Under the pieces are notes generated by a model. It ran no database searches. It had not been told where the DNA came from and worked only from the letters and a program-made list of their open reading frames with translations. A stretch of 11,090 nucleotides of DNA. Origin: UBA6136 sp039795615. GTDB lineage: Bacteria > Pseudomonadota > Gammaproteobacteria > Methylococcales > Methylococcaceae. Where the stretch lies: positions 1 to 11,090 of the forward strand of contig JBDKLO010000027.1 in the NCBI GenBank assembly GCA_039795615.1. Direction: 5' to 3'. The position numbers were made by a program, and so were the translations under genes. This document shows, one piece after another, positions 5,808-11,090 of this stretch; the stretch's first letter is position 1; every line of letters starts with the position of its first letter.

Positions 5808-7175
5808 ATGTTTGACAACCTGACCGAACGACTCACCCTATCCCTGAAGAAAATCCGTGGCCAGGGGCGCCTTACCGAAGCCAACATACAGGACACTCTC
5901 AGAGAAGTTCGCATGGCGCTTCTTGAGGCTGATGTGGCGCTGCCCGTCGTCAAAGACTTCATCGAGCAAGTGAAGACCCGCGCCTTGGGACAGGACGTGC
6001 AAGGCAGCTTAAGTCCGGGTCAGTCCTTCATCAAGATCGTGAATGAAGAGCTGATATCGGTGATGGGCAAGGCGAACGAAAAGCTGAATCTTGCCACGCA
6101 ACCCCCTGCTGTCATTCTCATGGCAGGTCTACAGGGTGCAGGTAAGACGACGACAGTTGCGAAACTTGCCAAGTATCTCAAGGAGAGTGAGCGCCGTTCC
6201 GTTGTGGTTGCAAGTGCCGATGTTTATCGTCCTGCAGCGATCGAGCAGCTCAAGACGCTTGCAGGTGAAGTGGGTGCTGATTTCTTTCCAAGCGAGGCTA
6301 CCCAGGCGCCGTTGGAGATTGCCAAGGCAGCCCTTGAATATACTCGCAAGCGTTACAAGGATGTCCTCATCCTGGATACCGCGGGTCGTCTTCATGTCGA
6401 TGAAGCCATGATGCAGGAAATTCAGGAGCTGCATCGTGAAATCCAGCCCATTGAAACCCTGTTCGTTGTCGACGCGATGACGGGTCAGGATGCTGCCAAT
6501 ACCGCCAAATCCTTTGGCGATGCCTTGCCGTTGACGGGTGTAGTGCTCACGAAAACGGATGGTGATGCACGAGGAGGCGCGGCTCTTTCCGTGCGTCACA
6601 TCACCGGAAAACCCATCAAATTCCTTGGGGTGGGTGAGAAAACCACTGCGCTTGAAAAATTCCACCCGGATCGTATCGCTTCCCGGATTTTGGGAATGGG
6701 TGACGTCCTCTCGTTGATTGAGGATGCCGAACGCACGATTGACAAGGCTAAGGCCGAAAAGCTGGTCAAAAAGATCCAGAAGGGCGCCAGCTTCAATCTC
6801 AATGATTACTATGACCAGTTGCAGCAGCTGAAAAACATGGGCGGTATCACCGCCATGATGGACAAGTTGCCAGGTATGGGGAATGTTCCTCAGCATGTGA
6901 AGGAACAGGTTAATGATGACGCATGGAAGCGTCAGATTGTCATCATTGAATCGATGACTTTGAAGGAACGGCGGGACCCTGATCTGATCAATACCTCGCG
7001 CAAAGAGCGCATCGCTAAGGGCTCGGGCTCTGACATGCAGGATGTGAACAAGATGCTCAAGCAATTCGATCAGATGCAGAAGATGATGAAGAAGTTTAAG
7101 AAGGGTAACCTCATGAACATGATGCGTGGCGCGGGTGGAAACATCGCGCGTGGCATGAACTTCAGGGGAGTCTAA
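5808..7175 (+). CDS. ffh: Signal recognition particle protein Ffh
   Basis: Ffh is the GTPase and signal-sequence-binding protein of the SRP. With 4.5S RNA it captures nascent inner membrane proteins and passes them to FtsY. The 455 residues match the normal length. An N domain (about 1-90) precedes a G domain with P-loop Gly-Leu-Gln-Gly-Ala-Gly-Lys-Thr-Thr (107-115), the Asp-Val-Tyr-Arg-Pro-Ala-Ala motif (138-144), Asp-Thr-Ala-Gly-Arg (190-194) and Thr-Lys-Thr-Asp-Gly-Asp-Ala-Arg-Gly-Gly (248-257). A methionine-rich M domain follows (about 325-455) with the RNA-binding Gly-Ser-Gly-Ser region near 405-408 and a basic tail. AAAGG lies nine bases before the ATG. In many gammaproteobacteria rpsP-rimM-trmD-rplS follow, but here a convergent gene ends nine bases away, so ffh is monocistronic. 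A T6 run follows the stop (7181-7186) but without a strong stem before it. Confidence 0.98.
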   Translation: MFDNLTERLTLSLKKIRGQGRLTEANIQDTLREVRMALLEADVALPVVKDFIEQVKTRALGQDVQGSLSPGQSFIKIVNEELISVMGKANEKLNLATQPPAVILMAGLQGAGKTTTVAKLAKYLKESERRSVVVASADVYRPAAIEQLKTLAGEVGADFFPSEATQAPLEIAKAALEYTRKRYKDVLILDTAGRLHVDEAMMQEIQELHREIQPIETLFVVDAMTGQDAANTAKSFGDALPLTGVVLTKTDGDARGGAALSVRHITGKPIKFLGVGEKTTALEKFHPDRIASRILGMGDVLSLIEDAERTIDKAKAEKLVKKIQKGASFNLNDYYDQLQQLKNMGGITAMMDKLPGMGNVPQHVKEQVNDDAWKRQIVIIESMTLKERRDPDLINTSRKERIAKGSGSDMQDVNKMLKQFDQMQKMMKKFKKGNLMNMMRGAGGNIARGMNFRGV

Positions 7176-7184
7176 GCGCCTTTT

Positions 7185-7973
7185 TTAACGAGGGAGGCGG
7201 TTCTCAAGGACCACGAACCAGGGCCGTCTCTCGGAAGGCTTCAACCTTCCATTGGGTGAGGTTGCGATGGTTGATTTGGTCACTGAGTTACGGACATTGC
7301 CCCCTAAAGCCTCGAGCTGATTTCCTCGGACATCCGTCACGATGTCGCAATGCAGCTTGGTATGCCCCATCAGGACACTCCCGGTATCCATGGCGTCATA
7401 GACCGGTATAAAGCCGGAGTTCCCCCGCGTGGCGCAAATGAGGTCGCCGGGTCTTGGCGTGTAGTCATTGATCTTATGCGGAATAAAGGCGGCCATCGCC
7501 TGATGATTGCCTGCAAAATAACGAATGTAGTTCCAATGGGCATCGGATGGCGGAAATTCGGAGTCGGTCAACCCCGCCGTTTGCATCACCCAACTGATGA
7601 AAGCCGCTGACCAAGGCTGCTTGCAATCGTAGCCATCGAGGCGGGGTTTCCCGACACTTCGCCAATAGACGTTGACTCGATTCGCCCAGGTCTCTCCGTC
7701 ATCCTCCCATTTTCCGACCAAAGGCATCGATTCATGGGTGTCATCAATCACTACCGTTTGCTTGCCGAAAAAATCCCACTCATCTTCGGCGACACGAAGG
7801 ATCTGATCGACGCGACTTCCCTTTCGGGGGCGATCACTCGATACGGCATCAGTGATCGGCTTAATGGTTTCACCACCACTGTTGGGGGGCAATTTTTTTG
7901 TGCCACACCCATTCAGGATGAAGGCCGTGCCAATGGCAACCAGGGTGAGCGCAAAGCGATGTGTTTTGAACAT
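7185..7973 (-). CDS. DUF2272-domain lipoprotein, CHAP/NlpC-like fold candidate
   Basis: The 262-residue protein starts with a lipoprotein signal ending Leu-Asn-Gly-Cys, with Cys23 as lipid site, so it should be a cell-envelope lipoprotein. The rest carries DUF2272 landmarks: Pro-Trp-Ser-Ala-Ala-Phe-Ile-Ser-Trp-Val-Met (120-130), Ser-Asp-Ala-His-Trp-Asn-Tyr-Ile (143-150), a Pro-Gly-Asp-Leu segment (175-178), His208-Cys-Asp-Ile-Val and Gly-Gly-Asn (224-226). The order resembles CHAP/NlpC-P60 cell-wall hydrolases, but the usual nucleophile Cys is Ser122. Cys117 lies nearby. Whether it is an enzyme is unknown. The start at 7973 is fixed by the lipobox; the frame is open to 8156, but that part lies inside the upstream gene. 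The upstream stop and this ATG form TGAAATG, and no ribosome site is seen, so translation is probably coupled by re-initiation. Confidence 0.88.
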   Translation of the reverse strand: MFKTHRFALTLVAIGTAFILNGCGTKKLPPNSGGETIKPITDAVSSDRPRKGSRVDQILRVAEDEWDFFGKQTVVIDDTHESMPLVGKWEDDGETWANRVNVYWRSVGKPRLDGYDCKQPWSAAFISWVMQTAGLTDSEFPPSDAHWNYIRYFAGNHQAMAAFIPHKINDYTPRPGDLICATRGNSGFIPVYDAMDTGSVLMGHTKLHCDIVTDVRGNQLEALGGNVRNSVTKSTIATSPNGRLKPSERRPWFVVLENRLPR

Positions 7974-7974
7974 T

Positions 7975-9735
7975 TCAGCGAGTAGGGCGTTGGGTGTTTC
8001 TGAACCATGAGCGGTACTGCTCCATGCGGGCCGCCTGATCTTGAGGTGCTTGCCGAGTACAGGTTTGATATTCATCCGTCCCTGAAATGGCCCCCCAGCG
8101 TCGCTCCGCACAATCATTCGGGTTATATCCGACTTCCAGTGCGCCCCGACGCTCAAAGAGTTGTGCCAGTGTCAGGGTAAAAGGACTGCCATCACTTCTC
8201 TGATACTGAAAGCTTACCTGTTGAATCCTTTCGGCATGATGACGGGAGATCTCCTCTGCGCTGGATGCCGCAGAACCTGATTCCAGATTGAAAAGTTCAG
8301 GGTGACGTCGGATCAGATCCGGGAACTTTGAAACCACATTGAGTGCGATCAAAAGTCGCATGTCTCTGGATGGGCTGGCATAGTCTTCCCATGGCCCTGT
8401 GGTTTCGAAGATGGAAGGACCCGTCGGCATCGGAATTGTGCCACCTCGGTGTTGTCTGGAATATGTCTCTCCATTCTCAACGGCCGTTACGCGGGTCTGG
8501 ATCTGCTCGATGAGGGCGCTCAACTTGCTTTCGTAGGCATCCATGGCTTTTAAGCCTGATGGATTGATGGCGCGCTCCATGGCGGCATAGAAGTCATCTG
8601 CCGGAAGATGGTCTTGTTCCAGCGAAAAGCGTCCTGCGGGTGCGCCTGCACTCAGTTGGCGGTTAGAGGCCAGTTGCAGACGTCCGTCGTCGCGAAGGAT
8701 TGGCCTGAATGCCTTGAAGCCGGGACCTGCGCCGGCGATGTCCGCAAACAGGAAGTTACCCTCCCAGAATCGTTTTCGTGTCACAGAGTTGTCTGGTTGG
8801 GCATCCGCGGCGAGGAGAATTCCCGGGCGTCCCTCTTTGGGCGCAACCCATTTGGCGATGATCAGGGTATGACCATAGGGGTCTGCATAGACTGCACCCG
8901 GCCAGAGTGAGCTTCGGGAAATCTCGAGGGGGTAAAAGTCAGTGGATTCATCGCTGATGGCAGTCCTGGCGCTGCCCGAATGGACTGTGTCGAAAAGCTT
9001 GCGGGAGAATTGTGTAAATCCCTGCGCGCTGATGGACGAGTTGGAGAACCGATCGTCCAGTGTTGGGCTGCCACAATGAGGCGGGCGTCCACTGGTTCCC
9101 CGATCACAGGCGCGATACGCGACTGGCAATTCCATCTTCCAGGCGAAATACGCGCGGAGAAAATAAGGGAGATCGGCGCAATCGGGTGTGGCGGGAAGGC
9201 GAATGTCTTCGTTGAGTCCCAGCGAATTGTGGAGGAAGTTTCGCTCTGGGTCCCGAAGTACGGGTTCCAATGAGCGAAAACTCAGTTCTTGTTCCGGCGG
9301 GCCATCAAAAAGCTGGGCAATCCAGCTCGCGTAGAAGGCCTCCATGGCCTGAGTCCATTCGTGGGGACTATCCGTTCTGCCAGATGCGCCCTGAATGACC
9401 CGGCAGGCCACCGTTTCTCCCCCCCTTAAGGCAACGATCCTCGGAGATCCCGAGAGGGGAACATGTGTCTCAGCGTCCAGGCTATAGGGAGGACCATCCG
9501 CTGAGTGGGCCAGAAGAGGATGGGTTCCCTCTTCTGTTTCAAGCAGGAGATCGGTTAAGGCCGAATCGATCGAGAGTGCCTTGATCCTGACGGTATCGCC
9601 GGGCGCTGGATTCTTAGGCGAGAACTGGATCCAGTCTGCATTCGAATGGGCGCATTCACGTTCCGTGCCCTGGGACATCGGGCTTGTGATCAGACCGATA
9701 GCCACTAAAAGAAGTGGATTGAGAAAGGGATGCAT
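7975..9735 (-). CDS. Exported protein with possible papain/transglutaminase-like core, unknown family
   Basis: This 586-residue protein begins with a likely signal peptide (about 1-22) and has a short N-terminal beta-rich region (about 35-115). I do not recognise a named family. One region resembles transglutaminase/papain-fold enzymes: Cys186 in Asp-Cys-Ala-Asp-Leu opens a helix running to Leu-Pro-Val-Ala-Tyr, His289 sits in Tyr-Gly-His-Thr-Leu, and Asp311 follows in Ala-Asp-Ala-Gln. That Cys-His-Asp order is suggestive only. The C-terminal third has a conserved-looking Glu-Thr-Thr-Gly-Pro-Trp-Glu-Asp stretch (444-451). Several Cys (Cys28, 111, 210, 221, 542, 559) could form disulfides in the periplasm. 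It is the first gene of a two-gene leftward operon with the DUF2272 lipoprotein. The ribosome site is weak. No frame breaks are visible. Confidence 0.75.
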   Translation of the reverse strand: MHPFLNPLLLVAIGLITSPMSQGTERECAHSNADWIQFSPKNPAPGDTVRIKALSIDSALTDLLLETEEGTHPLLAHSADGPPYSLDAETHVPLSGSPRIVALRGGETVACRVIQGASGRTDSPHEWTQAMEAFYASWIAQLFDGPPEQELSFRSLEPVLRDPERNFLHNSLGLNEDIRLPATPDCADLPYFLRAYFAWKMELPVAYRACDRGTSGRPPHCGSPTLDDRFSNSSISAQGFTQFSRKLFDTVHSGSARTAISDESTDFYPLEISRSSLWPGAVYADPYGHTLIIAKWVAPKEGRPGILLAADAQPDNSVTRKRFWEGNFLFADIAGAGPGFKAFRPILRDDGRLQLASNRQLSAGAPAGRFSLEQDHLPADDFYAAMERAINPSGLKAMDAYESKLSALIEQIQTRVTAVENGETYSRQHRGGTIPMPTGPSIFETTGPWEDYASPSRDMRLLIALNVVSKFPDLIRRHPELFNLESGSAASSAEEISRHHAERIQQVSFQYQRSDGSPFTLTLAQLFERRGALEVGYNPNDCAERRWGAISGTDEYQTCTRQAPQDQAARMEQYRSWFRNTQRPTR

Positions 9736-9821
9736 GGTCTTTAGCGGTTTGGTTCGGCAGTAGAAGGATAGTTTGAATTTAGCACAGACCGTGAGGCCTT
9801 AAAGAATGGTAGATTTCATCA
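9736..9821. other. Divergent intergenic region between the exported-protein operon and the Nudix gene
   Basis: These 86 bases must supply start signals for two divergent genes. The stretch is AT-richer than its surroundings. TTGAAT (9773-9778 region) and TATCCT on the leftward strand are partial promoter matches, but none pairs with a good partner at normal spacing. Ribosome sites before both genes are weak. I see no strong inverted repeat. Confidence 0.3.
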
Positions 9822-10367
9822 ATGGCAAGTGATCATGACATTGAACAGCATTTCAGATTTTGTCCCTCATGTGGGCAGCGTGAGCCCATCATTGCGGCCG
9901 GGCGAGAACTCAATTGCCCCCACTGCGGATTTCGTTTTTTCTTCAATATCGCTGCGGCTGCCGGAGCCTTCGTCTTGAAAGATCGTCAGCTTGTTCTCTG
10001 TGTTCGAGGGAAGGATCCTGGGCGAGGGAAGTTGGATGTTCCAGGCGGCTTCATCGAGATCAATGAAAGTCTGGAGGAGGGCCTGAGGCGGGAGATTTTG
10101 GAAGAGCTAGGCATTGAGGTCGGTGAGCTCTCATATCTGGCCAGCGCCCCCAACGACTATCTCTTTGCCGGTGTCCCTTATAAAACGTCCGATGTCTTCT
10201 TCAGAACGACCGCATCTCCAGACGTCGTGCTGGTTCCTCAGGATGATGTGTCGGCGTATCAGTTGTTTGATCCCTTGCGGGTTAATCCGTCGGACTTTGC
10301 CTTTGAGTCAACGCGGCAGGGCTATTTGAGGTTAGTGACGATCATGCAGCAGGAAGGTTGGACTTAA
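9822..10367 (+). CDS. Nudix hydrolase with N-terminal zinc ribbon (second)
   Basis: This 181-residue protein should cleave a nucleoside-diphosphate compound; the substrate is not predictable. A zinc ribbon uses Cys14, Cys17, Cys32 and Cys35. The Nudix box is complete: Gly76, Glu82, Arg90-Glu91, Glu94-Glu95, Gly97-Ile98. The length matches the first zinc-ribbon Nudix protein in this window exactly, but sequence outside the motifs differs clearly, so the two look like different subfamilies, not a recent duplication. The ATG at 9822 has no strong ribosome site; the ribbon begins soon after it, which supports this start. The 3' end overlaps the convergent Nudix gene by 36 bases (10332-10367). Confidence 0.92.
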   Translation: MASDHDIEQHFRFCPSCGQREPIIAAGRELNCPHCGFRFFFNIAAAAGAFVLKDRQLVLCVRGKDPGRGKLDVPGGFIEINESLEEGLRREILEELGIEVGELSYLASAPNDYLFAGVPYKTSDVFFRTTASPDVVLVPQDDVSAYQLFDPLRVNPSDFAFESTRQGYLRLVTIMQQEGWT

Positions 10368-10895
10368 ACCGGAATTGAGAAAGCATGCCCAGACGAGCCG
10401 AAAAGATCGGGTTAATCGGGCATCAACGTCGAGGAGCAGGCGCTCGAGTTCGTGATGGGTGATCCAGTCAAGGGCATCAATCTCGTCCTGATTGGCGATT
10501 AATTTTCCCGCATGTCGGGTCACAAAAACCCGCACAAATTCCCACCCGGTCGTCTCGCTGGCTTCAATCAGGCCAACCGGTAGAAGCGCTTCTGAGGTTC
10601 GGATGCCGAGTTCCTCCTCCAGTTCTCTTTGGGCGGCGCATTCATAGGTTTCACCGAAGTCGACGTGTCCAGCCGCTGAGGTATCCCACGCGCCTGGATT
10701 GACATCCTTGCGCATCGACCTTTTTTGAAGGCAAAGCCGGCCCTGGTCATCAAAGACCAGGATGTGCACAGCACGATGGCGGAGTCCCCTTTGATGGATG
10801 TCTCTTCTTGGCATGGATCCGATGACCCTGTCGTTCATATCGACAACGGCCAAGAGCTCTTGATCCGTGCTGTGGTGGGTTTTAGGCGTTTCCAT
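10332..10895 (-). CDS. Nudix hydrolase, YfcD-like
   Basis: This 187-residue protein lacks a zinc ribbon and resembles the YfcD group, related to isopentenyl-diphosphate isomerase (Idi). Features are an N-terminal Val-Val-Asp-Met-Asn-Asp stretch (17-22), Arg-His-Arg-Ala-Val-His (39-44), Gln-Lys-Arg-Ser (57-60) and Pro-Gly-Ala-Trp-Asp (67-71). The Nudix box is complete: Gly76, Glu82, Arg90-Glu91, Glu94-Glu95, Gly97-Ile98. YfcD proteins are putative hydrolases without a settled substrate; true Idi activity is unlikely, since I see the Nudix box rather than the isomerase-specific Cys and Glu pattern. The start at 10895 has a weak ribosome site. It is transcribed divergently from typA and overlaps the preceding Nudix gene tail to tail. 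Confidence 0.92.
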   Translation of the reverse strand: METPKTHHSTDQELLAVVDMNDRVIGSMPRRDIHQRGLRHRAVHILVFDDQGRLCLQKRSMRKDVNPGAWDTSAAGHVDFGETYECAAQRELEEELGIRTSEALLPVGLIEASETTGWEFVRVFVTRHAGKLIANQDEIDALDWITHHELERLLLDVDARLTRSFRLVWACFLNSGLSPTFLLHDRH

Positions 10896-10937
10896 GGATG
10901 GCTTTATGGGGCTATAAGCAAATTAAATGCCTAAGTG

Positions 10938-10967
10938 ATGTCAGTCTGAACGTTCAGGCCTTATAAT
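10938..10967 (+). promoter_or_regulatory. Promoter for typA/bipA
   Basis: A perfect -10 hexamer TATAAT lies at 10962-10967. An ATGTCA (10938-10943), four of six matches to the -35 consensus, stands 18 bases upstream. The bases after the -10 (GCACGG) are GC-rich, like those after the ffh -10. Transcription should begin near 10974, leaving a leader of about 35 bases before the typA ATG at 11009. Confidence 0.6.
10946..10957. promoter_or_regulatory. 12-bp palindrome in the typA promoter spacer, candidate operator
   Basis: CTGAACGTTCAG is a perfect palindrome lying entirely between the -35 and -10 elements of the proposed typA promoter. A dimeric regulator bound here would block RNA polymerase. 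It also lies 51 bases upstream of the divergent YfcD-like Nudix start. It is not a standard LexA box. No regulator gene is present in the window, and chance cannot be excluded. Confidence 0.35.
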
Positions 10968-11008
10968 GCACGGATTTTGCCCAGTCCACCCAATTCAATT
11001 CTCTCCCA

Positions 11009-11090
11009 ATGATCGAAAAGCTTCGCAACATCGCCATTATCGCCCACGTCGATCATGGCAAGACCACGCTCGTAGACAAACTCTTGCAGC
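11009..11090 (+). CDS. typA: TypA/BipA translational GTPase, 5' end only
   Basis: The window ends after 27 codons of this gene. The visible N-terminus contains Ile-Ala-Ile-Ile-Ala-His-Val-Asp-His-Gly-Lys-Thr-Thr-Leu, the P-loop of translational GTPases, preceded by Met-Ile-Glu-Lys-Leu-Arg-Asn. That start is typical of TypA/BipA, a ribosome-associated GTPase involved in ribosome assembly and stress or low-temperature growth. LepA and EF-G share the P-loop but usually differ in the residues before it. No purine-rich ribosome site is present; the 18 bases before the ATG are rich in C and T. The 3' part lies beyond the right edge. Confidence 0.88.
   Translation, partial: MIEKLRNIAIIAHVDHGKTTLVDKLLQ

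Noticed and set aside
6129..7064. A 311-codon open frame antisense to ffh
   Set aside because: It lies wholly within ffh, whose SRP GTPase motifs are unmistakable; the antisense translation shows no recognisable domain and arises from codon bias.
7177..7199. Possible terminator between ffh and the DUF2272 gene
   Set aside because: CGCCT can pair with AGGCG, but the T run lies within the loop rather than after the stem, so it does not make an intrinsic terminator for ffh.
7974..8156. A 61-codon upstream extension of the DUF2272 frame
   Set aside because: It lies inside the 586-aa gene and would hide the lipobox; the TGAAATG coupling supports the start at 7973.
8608..9273. Rightward open frames within the 586-aa gene
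   Set aside because: They are short, have no ribosome site or family likeness, and are complementary to a continuous long frame with a signal peptide.

Overview
The window looks like an ordinary chromosomal segment from a proteobacterium, most likely gamma- or betaproteobacterial. The support is gene content: YicC, Ffh with a divergently transcribed YpjD/CcsA-like membrane protein, a YgiM-type SH3 protein, MreB, a DUF2272 lipoprotein and the start of TypA/BipA. Base composition is mildly GC-rich and even. I see no rRNA, tRNA, CRISPR array, insertion sequence or phage gene. Species-level placement is not possible by eye.

Layout, left to right. Bases 1-103 may be the tail of a rightward gene. 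It converges on yicC (leftward, an RNase family). A zinc-ribbon Nudix hydrolase and an exported SH3 protein with a C-terminal membrane anchor run rightward. The SH3 gene meets a leftward, solitary mreB-like gene stop to stop, and both stop codons lie inside a perfect 20-bp palindrome. Upstream of mreB on the same strand are a lipoprotein with a C-terminal membrane helix and the YpjD-like protein, so the leftward order is ypjD, lipoprotein, mreB. Divergent from ypjD is ffh, the SRP GTPase, with a candidate extended -10 promoter and a leader hairpin. Facing ffh is a leftward two-gene operon: a 586-aa exported protein with a possible papain/transglutaminase-like core, coupled through TGAAATG to a DUF2272 lipoprotein. 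A second zinc-ribbon Nudix gene runs rightward and overlaps a convergent YfcD-like Nudix gene by 36 bp. The window ends in the first 27 codons of typA/bipA behind a recognisable promoter.

Three themes stand out. First, cell envelope: MreB-like protein, SH3 protein, bitopic lipoprotein, DUF2272 lipoprotein and a candidate exported hydrolase. Second, RNA and protein biogenesis: YicC, Ffh and TypA. Third, three Nudix hydrolases within 10 kb.

The most notable observations are an MreB homologue whose catalytic Glu (E. coli MreB E143 position) reads as Gln, the mirrored Trp-Gly-stop palindrome between the SH3 and mreB genes, the lipoprotein with a second membrane anchor, and the DUF2272 protein with Ser where the related CHAP/NlpC-type motif has the catalytic Cys. 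I found no convincing complete new defence or mobile system.
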